DNA from: Sphingomonas sp. ERG5
GTDB lineage: Bacteria; Pseudomonadota; Alphaproteobacteria; Sphingomonadales; Sphingomonadaceae
Length of the DNA: 60,914 nt
Assembly: GCF_000803065.1 (NCBI RefSeq)
Contig: NZ_JSXI01000006.1
Location: 1 to 60,914 of the forward strand
Direction of reading: 5' to 3'
The notes beneath the pieces were generated by a model, which saw nothing but the letters and a program-made list of their open reading frames with translations, did not search any database and was not told where the DNA came from. A program made the position numbers and the translations under genes. Of this stretch, positions 8,884 through 17,225 are shown one piece after another. The first letter of the stretch is position 1. Each line of letters starts with the position of its first letter.

Positions 8884-9411
8884 ATATACATATAAACTGT
8901 TGTTGGATTTGCATTAAACTATTGCGACATAAAATCATCTGGCATCATTATCGCGCCAGGCCCGTTAACGTTACAAATTGCGCTTCCAATGAACAAACGA
9001 CTCATGACCTCCTCCATCCTGTTGACGGATGGTTTGGCTTTGCAGCCTTGTTAAAGATATATTGTAGATTACCCTAAGGGTTGCCCGGTAAGGGTTTTTG
9101 CGGATCGCGGATTTCATCGACAGCGCTGCGCGTGGCATAATCGACTGAATTCGATGATCCCGAACAACCTGAACTCCGGACGCGAAAGCGTTCGGAGGCT
9201 TGCTATATCAAGTCTCGAGAGTCGCGGAGCTGAGTGGAGCTGGCCGTCGTCGTTGCTTGAGAGTGGCCTCGTTTTCAGCGGAATGCGCTCGATCGAGCGT
9301 TTGACGACGGGAGGGAGCTGTTCGGTTCCCTCCCGCGCAATTCAGCAGCGACGAGCATCCAGGCTCAGCCGTCCGCCGCCGAACACCACCAGCTGAAGCA
9401 AGCCACCAGCG
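8884..9411. other. Intergenic stretch, no gene recognised
   Basis: AT-rich at 8890-8960, GC-rich later. No frame with coding character was found on either strand. Seen in it: a 14-bp palindrome CGCTCGATCGAGCG near 9287 and a 9-bp-stem hairpin at 9308-9335. Confidence 0.4.
9308..9335. terminator. Strong hairpin, possible terminator
   Basis: A perfect 9-bp inverted repeat (CGGGAGGGA / TCCCTCCCG) with a 10-base loop. There is no T-run on either side, so it is terminator-like rather than proven. Confidence 0.35.
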
Positions 9412-9577
9412 TTCGATGCCCCCAGGAGGAATCGAACGAACGTATGAAGCCTGCGGTCATTTTATCAAGGAATTTCAACGTAGGAGCGCTGTGCGCAGCC
9501 GCAGAAGAGGAAACCTACCGGCTCTCCAAGGGCTTGGTTTCAAAGCGCGAATTTCAATGAACTCTCGCCGGAAGACA
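9412..9577. repeat. Direct repeat copy A flanking the AbiE module
   Basis: About 165 bp aligned at roughly 75-80 % by eye with 11184-11354 in the same orientation. Shared blocks include TCATTTTATC, GCCGCAGAAGAGGAAACCT, TTCAAAGCGCGA and AATCGAACGA. The copies bracket the abiE genes. Confidence 0.7.
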
Positions 9578-9641
9578 CAGTAGCAGACACAGCAATTTTC
9601 GCAAGGTTTCCACTGAGCCGTCAGGTAGCCTGATCGAGCCG

Positions 9642-10455
9642 TTATCGGTCTCGATACGAGTAGCTCGTGACCTCCGCGACCGATTGGAAAACGACGGTCG
9701 GATCTGACTCGGCTATTAAGCGGCGCTCGATGCTGGCCTCTGCCCAGGCAAGCCAATCCACACCGTCCTTACCATCGATGACCGTGCCCTCGTCCATACC
9801 GGCCGCTTTCAGAGCATCGAGATATTCCCGTGCCAGATGGGCGTCCTTCGCTGCGTCGAGTTCGTCATCGGACAACGCGATAGCGCGAGGAATTGCCCAC
9901 AGGTCATAATAATCCTTCATACGACCGTTCAGCACGCCGAGTGCCACCATCGCCTGGAATTTCTCGGCGATGACCGTGGCCGGCTGATAGGCGCGCACCT
10001 GCGGCACCGGCAGTTCCAGCAAAGTCGGGTAGTCAAGCCGCTGGGTGGCATCGGCCAGCGCGTCACCGAAGCCGATGTCGATCGTGACGGGGATACGGGT
10101 CCGTTCGAGATAGGCAGCGGTCTTCAGCCTGACGCCGCCAGAGCGTCGATATCGAAGACGAGGCCGTCGTCGGCCCCGATCGACATGATCTCGCGGAAAT
10201 CGTCGATGAGCCGATTGGGATCTGCGGATCCATGTCCAAGGAAATCGGCATCGCGCGTCACCCGATTGTCGTCGGCGACCCAGACCGTGACGAGCATCCC
10301 GCCTTTCAAGACGAAGCGCTCGGCATAAGGCGGTAGAGCAGGCGCTCGAGCGCAAAGCGCACCAGCAGGATATCGAAGGTGCGGCCTTCGCGCCGCGCGA
10401 TAGCGAGAAGACGGTCCTTCACCGACTTCGCGAGGTTTGTTGGCGCCTTAGCCAT
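9642..10455 (-). pseudogene. abiEii: AbiEii nucleotidyltransferase toxin, broken by two frame changes
   Basis: AbiEii toxins are DNA-polymerase-beta-like nucleotidyltransferases acting with AbiEi. Three minus-strand frames together give the protein. The first starts at ATG 10453-10455 inside the end of abiEi and reads AKSVKDRLLAIARREGRTFD, LERLLYRL. The second, from about 10328, reads YAERFVLKGGMLVTVWV and TRDADFLGH, holding the G-G and D-x-D catalytic motifs, to FDIDAL. The third, from about 10138, reads GGVRLKTAAYLERTRIPVTI, DIGFGDALADATQ, VIAEKFQAMV to the stop at 9642. Both junctions lack several residues usual in the family, so small deletions are likely. The protein is therefore probably inactive unless the sequence contains errors. 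Confidence 0.8.
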
Positions 10456-11068
10456 TGGAGGTGAGCGCTTCGAGATAAGGCTGCATCACCTTCCAGGCTC
10501 CGCCAGCCTGCGCACTTTGCGCGATCGCGCTCGGGGTCGCCTTGCGCTGCTGGAGAGCGGCGCGCAGGCCCTCGACGGCAACAGACCGGTCGACCAGCTT
10601 GGGATTGCGGAAGAGGTCGGCGAGCGTCTTGGGGACCGAATAGACCGGCACGGAAACGGCGGCGATCTCATGATACTCAATCCCTTGGCGCAGATAGGCT
10701 TCGGCAAAGCGGACGGTGCGGATCGGTGGATAGGCCTGCACTGGTGCCCAGTCGCTTTTTCCGATCGCCATCCAGATGCGCCGCGGCATCTGGTCGGTCA
10801 GATCGTGGAAGGCCAGCGCCGAGACGAGAGCGACCACACCTTTAGGCACGCGCATCGCTGCCTCTGCGAGGATCTGGTTCTCCTCGATCTCCGCGTCGCG
10901 TTTCTGATACAGACCGCGCGCAATCCGCTCGATTTCGCCCGCCTCAACCGCACGAGCAATCGTCTGCGCGCTAATCCCTGCGTCACGCAGTTCCTGCGCA
11001 CGCATCATTGTACGCGTATCGAGCAGGCTGCGAAGCCTTTCGACCTGAGTAAGTGATGTCGACGACAT
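10448..11068 (-). CDS. abiEi: AbiEi-family antitoxin / transcriptional autorepressor
   Basis: 206 residues. The N-terminus is a winged helix-turn-helix (QELRDAGISAQTIARAVEAG, then IERIARGLYQ), the DNA-binding domain of AbiEi antitoxins. The C-terminal part (VPVYSVPKTLADLFRNPKLV, EGLRAALQQRKATPSAIA) is the conserved antitoxin domain. In AbiE systems AbiEi represses the operon by binding inverted repeats and neutralises AbiEii. I place the start at ATG 11066-11068, with AGAGG 9 bases upstream; the open frame continues upstream without support. The start lies inside a 23-bp inverted repeat. Its stop overlaps the abiEii start. It appears intact although the toxin is broken. Confidence 0.85.
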   Translation of the reverse strand: MSSTSLTQVERLRSLLDTRTMMRAQELRDAGISAQTIARAVEAGEIERIARGLYQKRDAEIEENQILAEAAMRVPKGVVALVSALAFHDLTDQMPRRIWMAIGKSDWAPVQAYPPIRTVRFAEAYLRQGIEYHEIAAVSVPVYSVPKTLADLFRNPKLVDRSVAVEGLRAALQQRKATPSAIAQSAQAGGAWKVMQPYLEALTSNG

Positions 11069-11121
11069 GTGACAAAACCTCTGATTCATCGCAACTCTAT
11101 CAGAGGTTTTGTCACATGTCG
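11063..11121. promoter_or_regulatory. Perfect 23-bp inverted repeat over the abiEi start
   Basis: Arms 11063-11085 and 11099-11121 are exactly complementary, separated by 13 bases. The arms contain ATGTGACAAAACCTCTGAT and its reverse complement. The repeat covers the ribosome binding site and the start codon of abiEi. It may be the operator bound by AbiEi, and in mRNA it would also fold into a hairpin hiding the start. Confidence 0.75.
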
Positions 11122-11183
11122 CTAGTAGCATGATCGGCGGACCGTCTGAGCCAGCAGCCTTCGCGCAGCGCAAATCCACGAAA

Positions 11184-11354
11184 CTTTGATGCCCTCAGGA
11201 GGGAATCGAACGAGCGTACGAAGCCTTCGGTCATTTTATCGAGTGATTTCAACGCAAAAGTGCTGCGTTCAGCCGCAGAAGAGGAAACCTGATGGACGCC
11301 CAAGCAACTGACTTCAAAGCGCGATTTCCATCGCCTTCTCGCCAAGGGACACAT
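11184..11354. repeat. Direct repeat copy B flanking the AbiE module
   Basis: Second copy of the repeat at 9412-9577, same orientation. It lies upstream of abiEi. No gene is evident in either copy. Confidence 0.7.
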
Positions 11355-11703
11355 TATCACGCGCACGTCGCGGCGCAACCCTTAGGCTTCCAAGCGAAAC
11401 AGCGAAAAAGCTTCGGATACTCTCGCGAGGACCGTATTTCGATCGATCACGCTTGCTTATGGGCTCGATCGAGCACGCGGAAATTCGCGCCGTGATCGAT
11501 AACGTTTCCATTTATCGATCAAAACTTGGTTGATGAATTAAGAAGTACGATTGACAGATACTCGGAAGCATCCCTTGCAATACATTACATGAGCTAGAAT
11601 GTTTACCTATATGGCAGAAATATTTCACTTGAAATATCTAAGTACGAGTGCTCCAAATTGCGCCTAGCCGACAACTCTGTTAGCTAATTTTTTGGAGCCA
11701 TAT
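11355..11703. other. AT-rich non-coding region upstream of the RHS gene
   Basis: No gene seen. AT content rises sharply from 11510. It should hold the promoter of the RHS gene; I could not assign convincing boxes. A CTCGATCGAG palindrome near 11464 echoes the one near 9287. Confidence 0.4.
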
Positions 11704-14700
11704 ATGCGACGGCCAAGGGTTGCGTGGTCAGCGGCGTACGCGACCGGAACTCTTTCGGCGGTTCTGATTATCGGTTCTGCTTCCCCTGCCTTTGCGCAAA
11801 GCTTGATTGATCTCAAACCGCCTGCGCAGATCACATCCGACGAAAACGGAGTTGATGTCACAAATTTGAAATATCGTTTCTATCTTGACGAAGGTTCCAT
11901 CGGCAGCGGGGATGGAATCCTGAAGATGCAACGGCAGTACGGGCCGGCCGGAGTCACCACCAATTGGCCAGGAATTATCACTCGCTACATAGATGAGGCC
12001 AGCCGAGTCTACGTAGTTGTCAGATTTGGCCAGACAGCCAACGTTTTTGACCTGATGACCGGCCAGCCTGGCAACGCAATCGATCCTAACAATCCCACAG
12101 CCGGCACCTTTAAGCCAAGAAATGGTGACGGCTCAACCCTTGTGACACCCGATGGCTATGGGCTGGTTTACACGTCTCGATCCGGCGAAAAAATTACCTA
12201 CGGCCCGCCGCAAAGTGGGGGGAATCACGCCTATGGGTATGAGCTCCCATTTTGCGGGCCGCCAAGTCAATATCGGAACAACTGCCTGCTAGCACCTCTT
12301 TCGAAACAGACCGGACCTGGAGGTTTTACGACCTTTCTCTGGAACGGTACCAGGCTTGAAAAAATCCAGAACAATTTCGGTTATGCCGTTGAAATTGATT
12401 ATGTGTCGAATGTTGCGGATGACGGCCTGTGTGCCGGCGGCGATCAAAGCTGCGACTGGAATCGCCGTTCTCATATGACATTCAAGAATTTGAATGCTCC
12501 AGCGCAATCTTGGCCTGTCGTAACCTATACTTACCCCTCATCGACCACGACACTTGTTACAGATCCGTTAAACAGAACATGGCGCCTCAATCTTCAAAAT
12601 GGTGAATATGCGGGCGGCAATCCCGGCATGTTAAATAGCGCCAGATCCCCCGGCTCATTGACTGATAATCTTGTTATAAATTGGAGTAGTCAATATTATC
12701 CCGCAGCGATGATTACCGCTATCACCAAAGATGAAATAACAACTCAATACAGTCACACTGATGAAACATTTACTTGGCCTGGTACGTCTATTTTGAAATC
12801 GACAAGGCTCACTGTTTTTGTGACAAATTCCACTAATAATGTTAAAAAGTATGTCACGGATACCGATTTCACTGTATATCCAAACAATACGCAAATTTCT
12901 AGTACAATTGATGAGCTGCAAAATGTAACACTGTATGGATATGATTCATTCAATCAAATCATAAGCAAAACTCGTCCAGAAGGTGACATTGTTCGATACA
13001 GTTATGACAGTCGTCACAATGTGACGGAAGAGCGTCATATTGCCAAAATTGGCTCAGGTTTACCTGACATCGTATTATCGGCAAACTACCCGGCAAACTG
13101 CGCAAGCGCTACAAGTTGCAACAAAGCGAATTGGACCAGGGATGCTAGGGGATCCCAAACAGACTATACTTATGACGCAATCACCGGAAATATATTGACG
13201 ATCACATCTCCCCCGGCAACAAATGGCATTCGACCTCAGATAACGTACAGTTACGTAACGGCGAATGGTGTACAGTTATTAAATAGTGCTTCAACTTGTC
13301 AGAATACAGCTTCGTGCGCTGGAACAGCGGACGAGATAAAAACCACATTTGGATATAACGCCAATCTGCTGCCGGCCAGCATCACCAAGGCGGCGGGCAA
13401 TGGTAACCCCACAGCGACCACCACAACCACCTATGACGCTATCGGCAATCGAGTGAGCATTGATGGACCGTTACCGGGCGCGGACGACACCACCATCTAC
13501 CGCTACGACGCCGACCATGAGATAATTGGGGTAATTGCTCCGGACCCCGATGGCACAGGTCCACATAAGCGCCAAGCGACGCGGATTAGCTATAACACAA
13601 ATGGTCAGCCAACTCAGCGTGAGCTTGGCATAGTGGCGGGAACAAGCGATAGCGATTGGTCGGGATTCGTAAGCACGCAAGCCATAACGACGACCTATGA
13701 CGCGAACGCACATAAGATTAGTGATGCGACAAGCTCAGGGGGAACGATTTATAGTCTGACGCAATATAGCTATGATGCCGACGGCCGGCTCGACTGCACC
13801 ACTGTTCGGATGAATCCGGCGGCATATGGATCACTGCCCGCATCGGCTTGCACTGCGCAAACAACAGGAGCCGCAGGCCCGGATCGGATCAGCAAGACGA
13901 GCTATGACGATGCTAGCAGAATGGTCAAAATGACCTCGGCATATGGTACAGCAGCGCAAGCAGACGATATAAGTGTGACCTATACCAACAATGGGCAGAG
14001 GAAGAGCGTAGCTGACGCGAACGGCAACACGACCAGTTACACATATGACGGGCTGGATCGGCTGACGAAAGCGAACTACCCCTCATCCACAACAGGGTCG
14101 GGGGCCAGCTCGACCACCGATTATGAACAGCTCGGCTATGATGCGAACGGTAATGTGACCAGCCGGCGACTGCGGGACGGCCAGTCGATCGCCTACACTT
14201 ACGATGCATTGAACCGATTGACTTTGAAGGATCTTCCGTCATCCGAAGCAGATATCTCCTATAGCTATGATTTGCTCGGGCGGCCGACCTCCATCAGTTC
14301 CAGCGCACAGACATTGTCGTTCACCTTTGACGCTCTGGGTCGCAATCTCACCCAGGTCGGGCCAGGCGGCACCGTCTCTTCGCAATATGATCTAGCAGGC
14401 AGGCGTATCCGGTTGACCTGGCCGGATGCGTTCTATGTCACTTATGATTATGACGTTACGGACAATGTGACGGCGATCCGCGAGAATGGCGCGACAAGCG
14501 GCCCGGGCGTACTGGCGACGTACAGCTATGACGATCTGGGACGGAAGCTGAGCCTGACGCGCGGCAATGGTACCAGCGCGACATACACGCCCGATCCGAT
14601 CTCGCGCCTATCGTCACTGACACAGGACCTGCCGGGTACGGCACAGGATCTGACATTGGGGTTCAGCTATAATCCGGCGAACCAGTTATCAGGCACGACA

Positions 14701-15912
14701 CGTTCGAACGACAGCTACGCCTGGACTGGCTCTGTCAACGTCGATCGCCCCTACACGATCAATGGGCTCAACCAAGCGACGGCGTCCGGGTCGACAGCGC
14801 TTGGCTATGATGCGCGGGGCAATCTGACCAATTCGGGCACGACGACCTATGCGTATAGCTCAGAGAATCTGCTGCAGTCCTCCGGCGCGAACACGCTGAT
14901 CTATGATCCCCTGATGCGGTTGTACCAGGTCAACACCCAACAGCGGTTCGGCTATGACGGGCAGAACATGATCGCGATATGGAACCCTGTGACCGGTGCG
15001 CTGGGGAGCCGGTTCGTCTATGGCCCCGGTGATCAGGCGCCAGTGGCGACCTATGGCCCAAACGGCGACCGGTTCTGGCTTCCGGCAGACGAACGCGGCA
15101 GCGTGATCGCGGTGACCGACAGCACGGGAGCTGCCATCGGCGTGAATTCCTATGACGAATATGGTATTCCGGGCGCAACCAACACGTCGCGCTTCCAATA
15201 TACCGGGCAATATTGGATATCGCAGCTGGGCCTCTATTACTACCGGGCGCGTTTCTACTCCGCGACGCTCGGGCGGTTCATGCAGACCGACCCGATTGGC
15301 TATGACGATGGGATGAACTGGTATGCCTACACCAAGAATGACCCCATCAATGGAACAGATCCTAACGGGCTTGAGTGTGGAGCGCTTGACGATTCTGCTT
15401 GTGATATTGGTGTAGCGCCACCGCCTCCTTCGGATGATATCGTTGTAACAGCGAGCGGATTTTCTGCACCCGAGCCCATCTCGATAGCTGGAATAACGGT
15501 AATTCCGAATAGTGATCCTGCCGCTTCTGACTTCGAGCCGCATAATGAGGACACGAGTGACATCATCGTCAACGGGCAGAGTCCCAGTGATGACGAATCA
15601 AGCGACGTCCTAGTCATCGCCCCGAGAATTATACTGGCAAAGGGTACTCAGCCGCAACCTCAGGGACCAGGCGGTGGCCCATATTCCGGTTGTGTGCAAA
15701 TGTTTCACGCTTGCCATGCGCGCGCGCACTCGTTTCCCAGCGATAAGGATGCGCGTAATGCATATCTCGAATGTAGAGATGCGCTGCGGGTGTGTACCAC
15801 GATTGAAAATAATCCAGAAACGGATGGTTTTGTCTACGTCAGAGGAGTGGGTTGGGTCTGGATTTCTGGAGGAAATAGTTATTTTCTTCCGGTTCCTCGT
15901 TCGTGGCGCTGA
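11704..15912 (+). CDS. Secreted RHS/YD-repeat protein with variable C-terminal domain
   Basis: 1402 residues. Signal peptide to ASPAFA. An N-terminal region (about 30-430) precedes many YD repeats (YSYDSRHNVTEE, YTYDGLDRLTKANY, YTYDALNRLTLKDL, YSYDDLGRKLSLT). It then has the RHS core end: YYRARFYSATLGRFMQTDPI, GYDDGMNWYAYTKNDP and DPNGLECG. The last about 180 residues are unrelated tail, with a Pro/Asp-rich linker and then a Cys-containing domain (CVQMFHACHAR, CRDALRVC). In RHS proteins this tail is usually a toxin, kept in a shell formed by the repeats. ATG at 11704 has GGAG at 6-base spacing; a TTG 12 bases earlier is less likely. Codons 12,650-13,050 are notably AT-rich, unlike 13,380-15,350. 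Confidence 0.88.
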   Translation: MRRPRVAWSAAYATGTLSAVLIIGSASPAFAQSLIDLKPPAQITSDENGVDVTNLKYRFYLDEGSIGSGDGILKMQRQYGPAGVTTNWPGIITRYIDEASRVYVVVRFGQTANVFDLMTGQPGNAIDPNNPTAGTFKPRNGDGSTLVTPDGYGLVYTSRSGEKITYGPPQSGGNHAYGYELPFCGPPSQYRNNCLLAPLSKQTGPGGFTTFLWNGTRLEKIQNNFGYAVEIDYVSNVADDGLCAGGDQSCDWNRRSHMTFKNLNAPAQSWPVVTYTYPSSTTTLVTDPLNRTWRLNLQNGEYAGGNPGMLNSARSPGSLTDNLVINWSSQYYPAAMITAITKDEITTQYSHTDETFTWPGTSILKSTRLTVFVTNSTNNVKKYVTDTDFTVYPNNTQISSTIDELQNVTLYGYDSFNQIISKTRPEGDIVRYSYDSRHNVTEERHIAKIGSGLPDIVLSANYPANCASATSCNKANWTRDARGSQTDYTYDAITGNILTITSPPATNGIRPQITYSYVTANGVQLLNSASTCQNTASCAGTADEIKTTFGYNANLLPASITKAAGNGNPTATTTTTYDAIGNRVSIDGPLPGADDTTIYRYDADHEIIGVIAPDPDGTGPHKRQATRISYNTNGQPTQRELGIVAGTSDSDWSGFVSTQAITTTYDANAHKISDATSSGGTIYSLTQYSYDADGRLDCTTVRMNPAAYGSLPASACTAQTTGAAGPDRISKTSYDDASRMVKMTSAYGTAAQADDISVTYTNNGQRKSVADANGNTTSYTYDGLDRLTKANYPSSTTGSGASSTTDYEQLGYDANGNVTSRRLRDGQSIAYTYDALNRLTLKDLPSSEADISYSYDLLGRPTSISSSAQTLSFTFDALGRNLTQVGPGGTVSSQYDLAGRRIRLTWPDAFYVTYDYDVTDNVTAIRENGATSGPGVLATYSYDDLGRKLSLTRGNGTSATYTPDPISRLSSLTQDLPGTAQDLTLGFSYNPANQLSGTTRSNDSYAWTGSVNVDRPYTINGLNQATASGSTALGYDARGNLTNSGTTTYAYSSENLLQSSGANTLIYDPLMRLYQVNTQQRFGYDGQNMIAIWNPVTGALGSRFVYGPGDQAPVATYGPNGDRFWLPADERGSVIAVTDSTGAAIGVNSYDEYGIPGATNTSRFQYTGQYWISQLGLYYYRARFYSATLGRFMQTDPIGYDDGMNWYAYTKNDPINGTDPNGLECGALDDSACDIGVAPPPPSDDIVVTASGFSAPEPISIAGITVIPNSDPAASDFEPHNEDTSDIIVNGQSPSDDESSDVLVIAPRIILAKGTQPQPQGPGGGPYSGCVQMFHACHARAHSFPSDKDARNAYLECRDALRVCTTIENNPETDGFVYVRGVGWVWISGGNSYFLPVPRSWR

Positions 15913-16232
15913 TCGTGATTATTGCACCCCTTTTTCTATCTATGATCTTTGCGGGCGCAGTTGATCGAAATTTGAAGGAAAATCAGATTATGAGCAATCC
16001 GCACCATAGTTTTAAGGAATTTGAAGAAGCATGCAAAACTAACTTCGAATCCATGGTGGAAGGTCCCGTAATCATCATCTCTCATACGTTCAGTGATCAC
16101 GAACCGCACAACACTTATATATCAACCTACCAGTATAATATCGCAACATCTGATGGTGGGCAACGGGGACCATACAAATTTGAATGCCGTCAAATAGAAG
16201 GCGAGAGAATGTTTATTTACTCAGAGATATAG
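15903..16232 (+). CDS. Candidate immunity protein for the RHS tail
   Basis: Up to 109 residues. The GTG start overlaps the RHS stop by 10 bases. The N-terminus is a hydrophobic segment (ALIVIIAPLFLSMIFAGA), then a soluble part with HHSFKEFEEACKTNFESMVE and VIIISHTFSDHEPH. An ATG at codon 30 (MSNPHHSF) is an alternative cytoplasmic start. The low GC matches the RHS tail rather than the core. A small gene immediately after an RHS toxin is usually its cognate immunity protein; no family is recognised here. Confidence 0.6.
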   Translation: MALIVIIAPLFLSMIFAGAVDRNLKENQIMSNPHHSFKEFEEACKTNFESMVEGPVIIISHTFSDHEPHNTYISTYQYNIATSDGGQRGPYKFECRQIEGERMFIYSEI

Positions 16233-16242
16233 CGCCGAAACA

Positions 16243-16617
16243 CAGGCGCAGATTGCCGTTGCCAAAGATGCGCACGCGGAAATAGTCACCCTGCAGTACA
16301 TGAGGTGCTGGAACGTACATCGCATTGGTGACCTAGGTGGCAATGCTCATACCTTCTGAAATGGGTGGGTTGCCGTCCAGCTCGAGGAAGACGCGCTCGA
16401 CATCGCGCAGCGTGTTACGCCGGTCATAGTCCGCCCAGTAACTGCGCGCCTCATTGAGGGCGCGCTCGATAATCAGTCGCGAGCCGATTTTAAAACCATC
16501 ATGCGATCGGAACCGACGATCCAGGGTAGCGAATGTGTTGGCGATACCACGCAAATAGATCTCGCGGCGATATTTCCAGATGTGGCCAAACGTCGACGCG
16601 CAATTCCCGGCCTGGTG
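16243..16617 (-). pseudogene. DUF4942-like protein remnant with internal stop
   Basis: The minus strand reads FGHIWKYRREIYLRGIANTF, ATLDRRFRSHDGFKIGSRLI, NTLRDVERVFLELDG, ISEGMSIAT, then a TAG stop at 16333-16335, and in the same frame VTNAMYVPAPHVLQGDYFRV and RIFGNGNLRLCFGA. This resembles the DUF4942 family found on plasmids and integrative elements (from memory, not searched). The stop looks like a single CAG to TAG change. The N- and C-terminal parts are missing, so this is a decayed gene. Confidence 0.5.
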
Positions 16618-16674
16618 TCATTAGTAGATGTTCTGCCATTGTTCTCACCTCCCGCGTCGTTTGGACAAGAGACG

Positions 16675-17103
16675 ATGGCATATGATCCTGCCGCATTTGA
16701 AGGCGATTGGTGGCTTCTGATCGAGGAGCAGCCACTTGAACGCATACCGGAGAAGAAATGGACGCTGGGCGGCGGTCGGATCATTCGCCGCGGTGAAGAC
16801 GTCGGCACTTACGCGCTGACCGAGCACCGCCTGACGCTGACCGTCACAAGCACGCTCGATGGCGATCCGGACGTCTATTGGTTCAGCATCCCGGCGGACC
16901 AGTTGCCGCTACCGGATTTTGATGAGCCCGAGGTCAACTACCTATCCGGGTATATCGAGGAAGAGATTCAACTCTACTGCACCCTTATTCGCGAGGAGCC
17001 GTGGCTGAAGACGCTTCCAGTGACCCCATATCAAGAGGCCGAGGTTGTGGTGATCCGCGACCTGTTCCAGCCCCGGCACGATCCCGTCCCGGCGCGGGCG
17101 TAG
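16675..17103 (+). CDS. Hypothetical acidic protein
   Basis: 142 residues, acidic, with WWLLIEEQPLERIP, GGGRIIRRGEDVGTY and many beta-prone segments. I do not recognise it. ATG at 16675 is chosen because GGACAAGAG precedes it; the frame is open 58 codons further upstream, but that part overlaps the DUF4942-like remnant and lacks coding character. It stands alone between the remnant and the M28-derived gene. Confidence 0.55.
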   Translation: MAYDPAAFEGDWWLLIEEQPLERIPEKKWTLGGGRIIRRGEDVGTYALTEHRLTLTVTSTLDGDPDVYWFSIPADQLPLPDFDEPEVNYLSGYIEEEIQLYCTLIREEPWLKTLPVTPYQEAEVVVIRDLFQPRHDPVPARA

Positions 17104-17225
17104 CCGTCCTAGCGCACTATTCTTTCGCCGGCAGCGCTGATGGGTAGCTCTTCTCATACGTATTAGTTCTTGGCCCTCGCATTTTAATGCCTGGACCTCG
17201 CATTAATATAAAAGGGAGAGTTGAG

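Noticed and set aside
9154..9396. 80-codon frame in the 8.9-9.4 kb gap
   Set aside because: Ser/Arg-rich, crosses a hairpin, nothing recognisable.
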